From contig NZ_BOOK01000002.1 of the NCBI RefSeq assembly GCF_016863195.1, forward strand, positions 86,731 through 150,730: DNA of 64,000 nucleotides, read 5' to 3'. Within the stretch, counting starts at the first letter, position 1. Each line of letters opens with the position of its first letter. Shown here in pieces: positions 27,483-36,511 of this stretch. Source of the stretch: Paraplanobispora takensis. GTDB taxonomy: Bacteria > Actinomycetota > Actinomycetes > Streptosporangiales > Streptosporangiaceae. The position numbers and the translations under genes are program-made. Under the pieces are notes generated by a model. The model made no database searches and was not told the DNA's origin. It was given only the letters and a program-made list of their open reading frames with translations.

Positions 27483-29048
27483 ATGCGCACGCGCGCTCAC
27501 CCATCACGCCGCAGCCTTCTGCGCCCGCTCGTGGCGATGTGCTCGCTGGTGGCGGGCCTGACCCTGGCCGCCGCGCCGGCCCAGGCGGCCGCGCCGGCCC
27601 AGGCCCCGCCCGACGTGATCCCCGACGGGGTGGTCATCGACGGCTCGAAGCTGAAGATCGGGGTGCGCGGCGCCGGTGCCCCCGGAGCGATCACCGTCCG
27701 CCTGGCCGGTGAGGAGACCGGGGCGTTCTGCTGCGGAGCCTTCGGCGCCGGCACCTCGCAGGTCTCCTTCCGCATGGGCGCGGGCACCCTGTACTCTCCC
27801 ACGGCCGGTGGCTACACCCAGCTCACTCCCCCGACGCTGAGCGGGACCGGGAGCGCGGCCGACCCCTGGCGGGTGACCAGCAGCTGGGTCATCGGTTTCG
27901 GCCCCTACCGGCTCACCCAGGTCGTCGAGCACGTCCGGGGCCGCATTGACTACCGCACCACCTGGACGGTCGACACCTTCCTGGTGCGCCTGGCCAACCG
28001 GAGCGCCGCGGCCGCCCAGGCGCCCACCTTCGGCGCTTTCAGCGTCATCGCCGCCGCCGACCTGGCCCTGGACGGCAGCACCGTCGGCCGCGGCGCGCTG
28101 AGCGGTGCACCCGGGGCGCGGCGGCTGAGCGGCATCGGCCGGGCCGGGAGCGCGCTGACACTGGTGGAGCGCACTGCCTGGACGCACTACTACGAGGGGG
28201 CGGCCGGAATCGCGGCCTCCTCCTGGAACGACCCCGGCCTCACCGCCCTGCCCGACACGGTGACCCCCTCCGAGATCGACAACGGCATCGGCGTGCAATG
28301 GAACCACCCCGGCCTGGCGGACCCGCAGAGCGTGTCGCTGTCCCTGGACTGGGACTTCTCCCCGATGGCCGCGACCGGTACCCGGCCGTCGGTGACGGTG
28401 GCGCCGGCCGTGACCACCACGGCCCACGGCAACCGGGTCCCGGTCGGCTGCACCCTGTCGTCGGGCACGATCCGACGCTGTGACGTCACCTTGAGCACGC
28501 GCTCGGGCGGACGCCGGGTGGTGATCGGACAGGGTTCGCAGACCTTCACCGGGACCGCCGCCGCGGCCAGTGTGCGGGTGCCGGTGAAGCTCAACGCCGC
28601 CGGACGGCGGCTGAGCGCCCGCGCCGCCGGGGTCAAGGCCCGGGTGGAGGCGGCCATCTGGCCGGTCGGCGCCACCGCCGCGCTGGCCGACGTCGCCACC
28701 ACCCGCCTGGTGCGCCCGCACACCGTCACCGCCAACGGCAAGATCCTGTTCGATGTGGACTCGGCCAAGCTGCGTCCCGAGGGCAGGCGCTACCTGGCCC
28801 GGCTCCGGGATCGCCTGCCCGAGGTCGACGAACTGCGCTGCGTCGGGCACACCGACTCCACCGGCGCGGCCTCCTACAACAAGAGACTCGGCAAGGCCCG
28901 CGCCCGGGCGGCCTGCCGGTTCCTGTCCCGCGGCACCGGCTGGGACACCCGCTCGGTCTCCCGGGGGGAGAACCGGCCCGTCGCCTCCAACGCCACCGCC
29001 CACGGCCGCCAGCTGAACCGCCGCGCCGTCGTCCACATCACCTTCTGA
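27483..29048 (+). CDS. Secreted protein with C-terminal OmpA/MotB peptidoglycan-binding domain
   Basis: 521 aa. The signal peptide runs to about AAAPAQAAAPAQ (residues 25-40). Residues ~45-300 form a beta-rich region of unknown family (FSVIAAADLALDGSTVGRGA, ASSWNDPGLTALPDTVTPSE). The C terminus is an OmpA-like domain: GKILFDVDSAKLRPEGRRYL, then VGHTDSTGAASYNKRLGKAR and SRGENRPVASNATAHGRQLN, followed by RRA. That fold binds peptidoglycan diaminopimelate, so the protein probably stays at the wall. OmpA domains are less common in monoderm bacteria. Confidence 0.85.
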   Translation: MRTRAHPSRRSLLRPLVAMCSLVAGLTLAAAPAQAAAPAQAPPDVIPDGVVIDGSKLKIGVRGAGAPGAITVRLAGEETGAFCCGAFGAGTSQVSFRMGAGTLYSPTAGGYTQLTPPTLSGTGSAADPWRVTSSWVIGFGPYRLTQVVEHVRGRIDYRTTWTVDTFLVRLANRSAAAAQAPTFGAFSVIAAADLALDGSTVGRGALSGAPGARRLSGIGRAGSALTLVERTAWTHYYEGAAGIAASSWNDPGLTALPDTVTPSEIDNGIGVQWNHPGLADPQSVSLSLDWDFSPMAATGTRPSVTVAPAVTTTAHGNRVPVGCTLSSGTIRRCDVTLSTRSGGRRVVIGQGSQTFTGTAAAASVRVPVKLNAAGRRLSARAAGVKARVEAAIWPVGATAALADVATTRLVRPHTVTANGKILFDVDSAKLRPEGRRYLARLRDRLPEVDELRCVGHTDSTGAASYNKRLGKARARAACRFLSRGTGWDTRSVSRGENRPVASNATAHGRQLNRRAVVHITF

Positions 29049-29060
29049 CCCCCACCCGCC

Positions 29061-29086
29061 CGGCGGGCCGGACGTCCGGCCCGCCG
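29061..29086. terminator. Bidirectional terminator between the OmpA-domain gene and modC
   Basis: A perfect 26-bp palindrome made of CGGCGGGCCGGAC and its exact inverse lies between the convergent stops. It forms a stem of about ten pairs around GACGTC. Confidence 0.8.
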
Positions 29087-29099
29087 GTGCCCGGCGTGC

Positions 29100-30179
29100 T
29101 CACGCCGGATAGGCGTGGGTCTCGGTGGCCTTGACCGCCGCCCAGATCTCCTGCCCGGGGCTCAGGTCGAGATCGGCGACGGCGGCGGGGGTGACGTCGG
29201 CGGAGGCGGTGATCGGGCCGTCCAGGTGGACGCGGACGTTGTCGCCGTGCCGTTCGATGCCGTCGATGCGGGCCCGCCACAGGTTGCGCGGGCTGCCGTC
29301 CGGGCGGGAGCGGTACAGGGCCACGGCGGCGGGGGCGAAGGCCACGAACGCCGGGCCCTCGACGTGGTCGGACGCGCTGAGCAGCAGCTCGCCGACCTTG
29401 ACGTGGGCTCCGTCGCCGTGGCCGCGGTGCAGGTTGAGCCCGACGAGGCGGGCGACGTAGTCGGTGCGCGGGCGGCGGGCGACCTCGGCGGAGGTGCCCT
29501 GCTGGACGACGGAGCCGTGCTCGACGACGATCAGCCGGTCGGCCAGCACCATGGCCTCCAGCGGGTCGTGGGTGACCAGGACCGTGGCACCGTCGAAGTC
29601 GGCCAGGTGGCGGCGGAGCTGCGCGCGGATCTCCAGGCGGGTGTGGGCGTCGAGGGCGGCCAGCGGCTCGTCCAGCAGCAGCAGGCGGGGCCGTACGGCC
29701 AGCGCCCGGGCCAGGGCCACCCGCTGGGCCTGCCCGCCCGACAGCCGCCCGGGTCTGACGGCGGCGTACTCCGCCAGGCCGACCCGCTCCAGCAGTTCCC
29801 CGGCCGTACGGCGGGCCTCGGCCTTGGAGGCGCCGTCGGAGCGCGGGCCGAAGGCGACGTTGTCCAGCGCCGACAGGTGGGGGAAGAGCAGATAGTCCTG
29901 GAAGACCATGCCGATCCGGCGATGCTCGGTCGGCAGGGTGTGCAGGGGCCGGCCGTCCAGGGTGATGCTCCCGCCGGTCAGGCCGGTGAGCCCGGCCAGG
30001 GCGCGCAGCACGGTGGTCTTGCCCGCCCCGTTGGGCCCGAGCAGCGCGACCACCTCTCCGGCCGCCACCTCCAGCTCGACGTCCAGGCGGAAGGCGGGCC
30101 GCTCGACGACCAGGCGGGCGTGCAGGCCGCCGTGCGGCGGGCGGTCCTGGACGGGGCGGTTCAAATCCGGCTCACCCAC
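29100..30179 (-). CDS. modC: Molybdate ABC transporter ATP-binding protein
   Basis: 359 aa if read from GTG 30179, which overlaps modB by 19 bp; TTG 30164, overlapping the modB stop as TTGA, is an alternative. Walker A is GPNGAGKTT, the signature LSGGQAQR, Walker B LLLLDEPLAALD and the switch His is in VTHD. The C-terminal ~100 residues form a TOBE/Mop-like domain, typical of ModC. It energises molybdate import together with modB and modA, upstream in the same operon. Confidence 0.92.
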   Translation of the reverse strand: MGEPDLNRPVQDRPPHGGLHARLVVERPAFRLDVELEVAAGEVVALLGPNGAGKTTVLRALAGLTGLTGGSITLDGRPLHTLPTEHRRIGMVFQDYLLFPHLSALDNVAFGPRSDGASKAEARRTAGELLERVGLAEYAAVRPGRLSGGQAQRVALARALAVRPRLLLLDEPLAALDAHTRLEIRAQLRRHLADFDGATVLVTHDPLEAMVLADRLIVVEHGSVVQQGTSAEVARRPRTDYVARLVGLNLHRGHGDGAHVKVGELLLSASDHVEGPAFVAFAPAAVALYRSRPDGSPRNLWRARIDGIERHGDNVRVHLDGPITASADVTPAAVADLDLSPGQEIWAAVKATETHAYPA

Positions 30180-31006
30180 CGCTCGCGCAGTCCGGCCAGG
30201 ATGACCACCGAGACGCTCAGCAGCACGAGGCTGAGCACGACGGCCGCCTCCGGCTCGGTCTCCAGCGCCAGATAGACGGCCAGCGGCATCGTCTGGGTGG
30301 TGCCGGGGAAGTTGCCGGCGAAGGTGATGGTGGCGCCGAACTCGCCCAGCGCACGGGCCCAGCACAACACGGCCCCGGCGGCGACGCCGGGGGCGATCAT
30401 CGGCAGGGTGACCCGGCGGAAGACGGTCCAGCGGGAGGCGCCCAGCGTGGCGGCGGCCTCCTCGAAGCGCGCGTCGGCGGCGCGCAGCGCGCCCTCGACG
30501 CTGATCACCAGGAACGGCATCGCCACGAACGCCTCGGCGACGACGACCCCGGCGGTGGTGAACGGCAGTGAGAGGCCGAAGGCGGCCTCCAGCCAGGAGC
30601 CGATCAGGCCGCGCCGCCCGAGGACCAGCAGCAGCGCCACCCCGCCGACCACCGGGGGCAGCACCAGCGGCACGGTGACCAGGGCGCGGATCAGGCGGCG
30701 GCCGGGGAAGGCGGTGCGGGCCAGCAGCCACGCCAGCGGCACCCCCAGCAGCAGGCACACGGCGGTGGCGACGGTGGCGGTGACCAGCGACAGCCGCAGT
30801 GCCTGCAGGACCTGCGGCTCGGCCAGTCGCTGCGGCAACGTGGACCAGGGGGCGCGCACGAGCAGCCCGGCCAGCGGCAGCACCAGGAAGGCGAGCCCGA
30901 TCAGGGCCGGTATCACCAGCGGCCAGGGCAGGCGGCCGGGCACGCCGCCCCGCTCCCGGCCGGAGGTGCGGCCGGGAGCGGAGACGGGCGGGGTGGCGGT
31001 CGTCAC
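30161..31006 (-). CDS. modB: Molybdate ABC transporter permease
   Basis: 281 aa from GTG 31006, two bases before the modA stop region. Five to six membrane helices are present. The binding-protein-dependent permease loop is EEAAATLGASRWTVFRRVTL, the EAA motif that contacts ModC. RALGEFGATITFAGN is a typical ModB/CysT sequence. It forms the membrane channel for molybdate. Confidence 0.92.
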   Translation of the reverse strand: MTTATPPVSAPGRTSGRERGGVPGRLPWPLVIPALIGLAFLVLPLAGLLVRAPWSTLPQRLAEPQVLQALRLSLVTATVATAVCLLLGVPLAWLLARTAFPGRRLIRALVTVPLVLPPVVGGVALLLVLGRRGLIGSWLEAAFGLSLPFTTAGVVVAEAFVAMPFLVISVEGALRAADARFEEAAATLGASRWTVFRRVTLPMIAPGVAAGAVLCWARALGEFGATITFAGNFPGTTQTMPLAVYLALETEPEAAVVLSLVLLSVSVVILAGLRERWVSRI

Positions 31007-31007
31007 G

Positions 31008-31799
31008 TCAGGGAGTCTGGAATCCGGCCTCGGTCAGCACGTCCTTGCCCTGTTGCGACAGGATCAGGTCGACGAACCGCTGCGCCTGCGGCCCGGCGGG
31101 CGCCTTGGCCAGGGCGGCGACGGGATAGTCGTTGATCGCCTTGTCGGCCTCGGGGAAGTCGATGCCCTTGACCTCGCCGCCGGAGGCCAGCACGTCGGTG
31201 GCGTACACCAGGGCGGCGTCGACCTCACCCAGCTCGACCTTGGTGAGGGTGGCCTTGACGTCCTGCTCCAGCGTCACCGGGGTGACCTTGAGCCCGGCCG
31301 CCTCCAGGGCCTTGACGGCCGCCGCCCCGCAGGGCACCTGGGCGGCGCACAGCGCGACCTTGACCTCGGGATCGGCCAGGTCCTCAAGCTCGTCGACGCC
31401 TGCGGGGTTGTCGGCCGGCACCGCGATCCGCAGCCTGTTGCGCGCGAAAACCGTCGGGGCGGCGGCCAGGGAGGCGTCGGTGACGGTCTTCATGGTGGCC
31501 GGGCTGGCCGCGGCGAACACGTCGGCCGGGGCGCCCTGGATGATCTGCTGGGCCAGCGTGGCGCTGGAGCCGAAGTTGAACTTCACGCTCACGCCCGGGT
31601 GGGCGGCCTCGAAGGCCTCGCCGAGCTCGGTGAAGGCACCGGTCAGCGAGGCGGCGGCGAACACCGTCAGCTCCCGGGCGTTCCCGCCGGCCGCCGGGGC
31701 CGGCGTGGAGGTGGCGGCGTTCCCGCCGGAACCGCACCCGGACACCGCGGCCAGCGTGAGCGCGAGAGCCGCGGTCCACCGGGAAAGATCTCTGGACAC
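31008..31799 (-). CDS. modA: Molybdate-binding lipoprotein
   Basis: 263 aa from GTG 31799, eight bases after GGAG; TTG 31802 is less likely. The lipoprotein signal has AVSGC with Cys22 as the lipid site. The binding fold starts ELTVFAAASLTGAFTELGEA and has FNFGSSATLAQQIIQGAPAD, VYATDVLASG and the C-terminal QGKDVLTEAGF, all typical of ModA. It captures molybdate (or tungstate) outside the membrane. Confidence 0.93.
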   Translation of the reverse strand: MSRDLSRWTAALALTLAAVSGCGSGGNAATSTPAPAAGGNARELTVFAAASLTGAFTELGEAFEAAHPGVSVKFNFGSSATLAQQIIQGAPADVFAAASPATMKTVTDASLAAAPTVFARNRLRIAVPADNPAGVDELEDLADPEVKVALCAAQVPCGAAAVKALEAAGLKVTPVTLEQDVKATLTKVELGEVDAALVYATDVLASGGEVKGIDFPEADKAINDYPVAALAKAPAGPQAQRFVDLILSQQGKDVLTEAGFQTP

Positions 31800-31814
31800 C
31801 AACGGTGCTCCTTC

Positions 31815-32225
31815 TCAGCTGCCGGCCACGTGTTCACGGTCGGGGATCTCCACGACGACGTTGGTGGACTTGACCACGGCCAGGGCCACCACGCCCGGTT
31901 CCAGGCCGAGCTCGTCGGCGGCCTGGCGGCTCATCAGCGACACCACCCGGAACGGCCCGGCGGCGATCTCCACCTGGGCCATCACCGCGTCCCGGACCAC
32001 CTCGGTCACGATCCCGCGGAAGCGGTTGCGCGCCGAGGAGTAGCCGCCGCCCCCCTCGGTCCCTATCCGGTCGCGGGCGAAGGCGGCCAGATCGGCGCCG
32101 TCGACGCGCCGGTGGCCGTGCTCGTCGCGCTGCGCGCTCAGCCGCCCGGCGTCCACCCAGCGGCGCACGGTGTCGGAGCTGACCCCCAGCAGCGCGGCGG
32201 CCTCACTGATCCGAAACGTCGTCAC
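31815..32225 (-). CDS. HTH-TOBE molybdate-responsive regulator
   Basis: 136 aa from GTG 32225. The first 65 residues are an excisionase/MerR-like winged helix (FRISEAAALLGVSSDTVRRW, GHRRVDGADLAAFARDR). The last ~65 are one TOBE/molbindin domain (RNRFRGIVTEVVRDAVMAQV, MSRQAADELGLEPGVVALAV followed by VKSTNVVVE). This combination replaces classic ModE in actinobacteria. It precedes modA by 15 bp in the same operon and probably senses molybdate to control it. Confidence 0.88.
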   Translation of the reverse strand: MTTFRISEAAALLGVSSDTVRRWVDAGRLSAQRDEHGHRRVDGADLAAFARDRIGTEGGGGYSSARNRFRGIVTEVVRDAVMAQVEIAAGPFRVVSLMSRQAADELGLEPGVVALAVVKSTNVVVEIPDREHVAGS

Positions 32226-32343
32226 AGGGCATCACCATACACTCCGCACATTCCAGCCTGAACACCGGAATGACGGTGCATCAGCAACAGATAGGAGGGA
32301 TCTGCACTCGCATCCGCGAGATCGGTGCCGGCGGGGCGCGTCG

Positions 32344-33123
32344 TTACGGAGAACCCGCCGGCTTCGCCGTGCGCGATGGGTGGTGAAGCCCGGAGGGGGA
32401 CGTCTGGAGCAGGCGGCTGAGGCGGTGGCCGAGTGTCTGGAGCAGACGGCGTTCGGCCGCGGTCAGCTCGTGCACGGTGCGGTAGTGGACCGACAGCATG
32501 CCCCGCAGTTCGCCGTGCCGGTCGAGCAGGGGCATGCACTGCACCGCGCGCACCCCGGCCTCCCGCAGCGCCAGCGCGGCCGGGGTCCGGGCCGGCAGCA
32601 GGTCGCGATCGACGTCGCGCACCGCCACCGGCGCCCGCGTGACCATGGCCTGCCCGCACACCGAGCGGTCGTCGGCGACGAGGGCGAAGAAGTCCAGGAA
32701 AGGCTGGTCGAAGCCGTGGTGGGCGGCGATCCGCAGCCCGTCGGAGGTGCCGTTGAGCAGTTGCACGTTGCCCATGTCGGCGCCGGTGAGTTCGAGCGCG
32801 GCCTCCAGCCCGGACAGGAGGACGCTGCCGGGGTCGGCGCACTCGACGTAGGGCAGCAGGAAGCGTCGCAGCGCACCGGCGTCCCCGCCGTCGAGGTCCC
32901 GCAGCCGCTCGTACGCCTCGGCCTGCCTGGCCTGCAGCCGCCGCCCGATCACTTCGGTGTCGGCCTGCAGTTGCTCGGCGCGCCGCACCGCGGCCCGGCT
33001 TTGGGCGATCAGGTGCTCGGACTTTTTCCTGCGGTCGTCGATGTCCGGGTCCACCCCGTCGGGTCCTGCCGGGCCGTCCCGGAGGTGTCGAGGAGACGGC
33101 CCGCTGTGCGGCCGGTCGGTCAT
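32344..33123 (-). CDS. GAF-domain protein
   Basis: 259 aa from ATG 33123, overlapping the upstream stop (ATGA). A helical N-terminal segment (RRKKSEHLIAQSRAAVRRAE) leads into one GAF domain (residues ~95-230): LSGLEAALELTGADMGNVQL, ALREAGVRAVQCMPLLDRHG and LRGMLSVHYR. There is no kinase or HTH. GAF proteins bind small ligands or sense redox state. It forms a two-gene unit with the coiled-coil protein upstream. Confidence 0.82.
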   Translation of the reverse strand: MTDRPHSGPSPRHLRDGPAGPDGVDPDIDDRRKKSEHLIAQSRAAVRRAEQLQADTEVIGRRLQARQAEAYERLRDLDGGDAGALRRFLLPYVECADPGSVLLSGLEAALELTGADMGNVQLLNGTSDGLRIAAHHGFDQPFLDFFALVADDRSVCGQAMVTRAPVAVRDVDRDLLPARTPAALALREAGVRAVQCMPLLDRHGELRGMLSVHYRTVHELTAAERRLLQTLGHRLSRLLQTSPSGLHHPSRTAKPAGSP

Positions 33124-33590
33124 CGCATATGCCGCCCGTTGCCGTCGGCCTCGTCCTGTCGGCGAACCTGGAGCTCCAGAACGCGCCGGGTCAGCTGCTC
33201 GGCCCGGCGCTGGGCTTCCACCGCGTTCTGGCGGGCCTGTTCGGACCGCCCGACGACGTCCTCGGTCCGGCCCCGTGCGTCGCGCAGGTCCGCCATGAGC
33301 CGGCGGGCCCGGTCGCTCTCGCTGCGGGCGAGGCCGCCGTCCGGCCATGGCGGTCCCTGCGGTGGTCGCCGCTGTTCACCTTCGACGATCCGCTCGCGGT
33401 CGCCCTGTTCACGGTCGCCCTGCGCCGCCCGGTGATCTGCCTGGCCGGGAGCGACGGCGGCGTCGTCGAGGCGCCTGCGCAACACGGTGGCCATCCTCCG
33501 GGCGTCGGTGCCGAGCGGGTCGTCCTCCAGCCGGTCGGCCAGCGCCTCCAGCAGTGTCGTGACCGCCCGCGCCTCGTGCTCGTCCAGCAT
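33120..33590 (-). CDS. Coiled-coil protein, paralogue of the protein at 59297-60253
   Basis: 156 aa from ATG 33590, with GGGAGG seven bases upstream; earlier in-frame starts lack a site. The N terminus MLDEHEARAVTTLLEALADR and EDDPLGTDARRMATVLRRRL nearly repeats that of the protein at 60253 (MLDEQEARAVATLLEAMAGR). The C terminus RRAEQLTRRVLELQVRR matches its RRAEQIARRLSELQARR. Between them is a charged helical region. The family is unknown to me. The link to a GAF gene suggests a signalling role. Confidence 0.75.
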   Translation of the reverse strand: MLDEHEARAVTTLLEALADRLEDDPLGTDARRMATVLRRRLDDAAVAPGQADHRAAQGDREQGDRERIVEGEQRRPPQGPPWPDGGLARSESDRARRLMADLRDARGRTEDVVGRSEQARQNAVEAQRRAEQLTRRVLELQVRRQDEADGNGRHMR

Positions 33591-33851
33591 CTGTGGACCT
33601 CCCGCTGGGAGAAACATCGCCGCTGCCGTTATGCCCCGACTTGCGACCGGCAAAGCCGTCCGTTCACCGGGCCGTGCATCCGATCGGCACAGTCCGTCCG
33701 GGGCAGTCTGTCCGGGGAGATCTGCCGTTCCTCCCGGGAGCCCGACGGGGAGACCACGGTGACGGTCGCCGTGGCTCCCTCATCGGGCGGGGCGGCCGAA
33801 GCGGTCGCTCCGGCTCCGCGGACCGGGCCGGTGCGCGACCGGTGACCGTGA

Positions 33852-34259
33852 TCAGCCCATCGTGGCGAGCAGGTCGCGGCAGGCCCGTTCGCAGGTACGG
33901 CAGGCCTCCGCGCAGATGCGGCAGTGCTCGTGCATGCCGGCGTGGGAGCCGCACTCGTCGCCGCAGGCCTTGCAGGCCATGGCGCAGGCCTCCAGCAGGG
34001 TGCGGCTGATGTTGGCGTCGTAGCCGGTGTGCCGCGACAGCACCCGGGCGGTGGTGGCGCAGATGTCGGCGCAGTCCATGTTGGTGCGGATGCACTTGGT
34101 CAGCTCGGCGACCATGCCCTCGCTCAGGCAGGCGTCGGCGCACGCCGTACAGGCCTCGCTGCATGCGATCAGCGCGTCGATGGTGGCGGCGAGCTTGGTG
34201 CGGTCGAGGTTGATCTCGGCCGGGTACGTCTCCAGCATCGGCATCGTCGTGGTGGTCAT
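33852..34259 (-). CDS. Four-helix-bundle copper-binding protein (Csp-like, DUF326)
   Basis: 135 aa with sixteen Cys, almost all in CxxxC or CxxC spacing along helices (IACSEACTACADAC, CKACGDEC, HCRICAEACRTCERAC). This is the pattern of Csp copper-storage proteins, in which Cys-lined four-helix bundles hold many Cu(I) ions. There is no Tat or Sec signal, so it is a cytosolic (Csp3-like) form. ATG 34259 is followed by MTTTTMPMLETYP. No copper regulator or exporter is adjacent. Confidence 0.88.
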   Translation of the reverse strand: MTTTTMPMLETYPAEINLDRTKLAATIDALIACSEACTACADACLSEGMVAELTKCIRTNMDCADICATTARVLSRHTGYDANISRTLLEACAMACKACGDECGSHAGMHEHCRICAEACRTCERACRDLLATMG

Positions 34260-34350
34260 CTTCCCTCCTTCGATGGATGTCCGGCTGTGGCCGTACCCTC
34301 CGTGATAGCCCTAATTCTGATTCAGTGCGAGACCCGGGCCGGCGCGGGAC

Positions 34351-34452
34351 TCAGGTCAGGGTGAGGACGACCTTGATGTCGTCGGGCCGGGCGGTCAGCG
34401 CCTCGGTGAAGCGCTCCAGCGGCACCCGGCGGGTGATCAGGCCTTCCAGCCA
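34351..34452 (-). pseudogene. 3' remnant of a zinc-type alcohol dehydrogenase
   Basis: Only ~33 C-terminal residues remain: LEGLITRRVPLERFTEAL and RPDDIKVVLTL, the characteristic end of medium-chain dehydrogenases. It is fused in frame to the tail of a carrier fragment, which must result from a deletion. The assignment rests on this short tail. Confidence 0.6.
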
Positions 34453-34760
34453 CCCGAGGTCGGCTCCGACCACGACGGCCAGCCACAGCACCATGAGCGG
34501 CAGGCCGAGCCTCCAGTGGTCACCGAAGCGGTATCCGCCCGGGGTCATCACCATCAGGTCGGCGGGGGTGGCGATCGGCGTGGGGAACGACGCGGCGCCG
34601 GCCGCCGCGATGAGCATGACGATCGGCTCGACGGAGAGCCCGATCTCCAGGGCCGCGCTGACCGCGATCGGCACGACGATGAGCACGGTCGCCGTGTTGC
34701 TGATGATCTGCCCGAGTGCGCAGGTGAGCACGAACAGCGCGATCATGAGCAGGTACGGCC
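34453..34760 (-). pseudogene. Internal remnant of an SLC13/DASS-type anion carrier
   Basis: About 100 residues from the C-terminal half: VLTCALGQIISNTATVLIVV, LSVEPIVMLIAAAGAASFPT then PIATPADLMVMTPGGYRFGD. The SNTAT motif and the second ASFPTPIATPAN-like motif are Na+/anion binding sites of this family. Residues before the first M (34746) are lost and the 3' end runs into the dehydrogenase tail. It is not functional. Confidence 0.75.
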
Positions 34761-34956
34761 GTCCGTGAACCCCGTCCGTACGGGATCCACCGTCGCGGCG
34801 ATGACGGCGATGGTCATCGCCCGTACGGGGTGAGTACGCCGGTTCGCCCGCGTTCACCCGCGGCGGATGAGGCCGGTCACACGGGTGCCGGACGAGGCTC
34901 GACGGTGGCCGCCCTGTTCGCCGGGGCCCGGTCCCGGAAGCGAGGCCGTGTTGATC

Positions 34957-36445
34957 ATGAAGTCCCCGGAGTACGCGACCATGGTGACCGAACCCGAGCA
35001 CGCGCCGGGCGGCCGGTCACAACGGGTCCGGCGGTTCCTCGGCCGCCGGCGTTACACCTTGTCCGGGCTGGTGGGGGCGACGCTGTTCTTCTGCGCGTCG
35101 GTCACTCCGTCGCTGCTGCCGCGGGGCTGGGCGTTCCAGGGGGTGATCAGCGGGCTGCTGGCCGCGACCGGCTACGGCCTGGGCGTGCTCATCAACTGGC
35201 TGGCCCGATGGGTCTCCGGCCGCCGGACCCTGCCCGCACCGGGCGGAACCGCACGGCGGGTCCTCTCCGCGACCGCCGTGGTGCTGATCGTGGTCTTCTG
35301 CTGGCTGGGCTCGGGCTGGCAACACGACATCCACCGGCTGATGGGGCTGGCCCCTCCACCGCGCGGCGGCTACGTGCTGGTCGTACTGCTGGCCGCACTG
35401 TTGTTCGCGGCGCTGGTGGGCGCGGCCCGGCTGCTGCGCCGTGCCACGCGGGCGCTGTCCCGTCTGCTCGGCCGGGGGATGGCGGCCCCGGCGGCGCGGG
35501 CGCTGGGTGTCATCGTGGTGGTCGCCCTGGTCATCGGGGTGGGCAACGGAGTGGTGCTGCAGGGGCTGTTCAACGCCGCCGACCGCACGTTCGCCGCGGT
35601 CAACGGGGAGACCTCGCCCGGCGTGGCGGCGCCGGACAGCCCGGACCGCTCCGGCGGCCCGGGGTCACCGGTGTCGTGGGCGTCGCTGGGCAACCAACGG
35701 GGCCGACCCGCTGGAGTACCTGTACAACGGCGACACGGCGCTGGCCTCGATGCAGTACTCCTACCTGCCGAGCTGGATATCGTTCCTCGTCGACGCGGAG
35801 CGGGCGCGCGAGGCGGGCCGGGAGCTCTTCGACGCGGTGTACCGGGTGTGGTCCCGGCTGCCGATCGATCAGCGCCCGCTGCTGCTGGTGTTCGGCGAGA
35901 GCCTGGGCTCGTTCGGCGCGGAGACCGCGTTCAGCGGCAGCGGCGACATGCGCAACCGGGTCGACGGGATGCTGCTGGTCGGCCCGCCGTCCAGCAACAC
36001 GCTGTGGCGCGAGTTCACCGCGGACCGGGACCCCGGCACCCGGGAGGTGCTGCCCGGCTACGAGGGGGGCGAGACGATCCGGTTCGCGGCGGACCCGGCC
36101 GCCGACCTCGCGAACCCGCCGGCCGCCTGGGGCCGGCCCCGGGTGGTGTACCTGCAGCACGCCTCCGACCCGATCACCTGGTGGTCGCCGCGGCTCGCGG
36201 TGCGCAGGCCGGACTGGCTCGACGAGCCGCGGGGCGGCGACGTGCTGCCGGCGATGAGGTGGTACCCGTTCGTCACCTTCTGGCAGGTCACCGCGGACAT
36301 GGCGGTCGCGGGGGGCGCGCCGGCCGGGCACGGGCACAACTACGGCGCCGCGCCGGTCGCGGCGTGGGCGCAGATCGCCCCGCCGGACGGGTGGAGCGCA
36401 GAGCGCACGGCCGCCCTCACCGAGCTGATCGCCCGGCAGCCGTGA
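34957..36445 (+). pseudogene. Membrane alpha/beta hydrolase with internal deletion and frameshift
   Basis: The N-terminal part (34957-~35692) is in one frame with four to five membrane helices: YTLSGLVGATLFFCASVTPS, LLAATGYGLGVLINWLARWV, ending at SWASLGNQ. The C-terminal hydrolase part (~35695-36445) is in another frame, starting TNGADPLEYLYNGDTAL and containing the nucleophile elbow LVFGESLGSFG, the block YLQHASDPITWWSP and AGHGHNYG. In intact relatives about 100 residues lie between these two blocks, so both sequence and frame were lost near 35692. Products would be truncated or out of frame. Confidence 0.8.
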
Positions 36446-36511
36446 GCCCCAGACAGGCGGGAGATACCAGGAGCCGGAGCCGGCGTACGGTCCACAGAAA
36501 GGGACGCTGAG

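Noticed and set aside
34351..35001. A single hybrid carrier-dehydrogenase gene
   Set aside because: The two parts belong to unrelated families, each is only a fragment, and the frame upstream of residue M at 34746 has no recognisable sequence. This is better explained as fused remnants.
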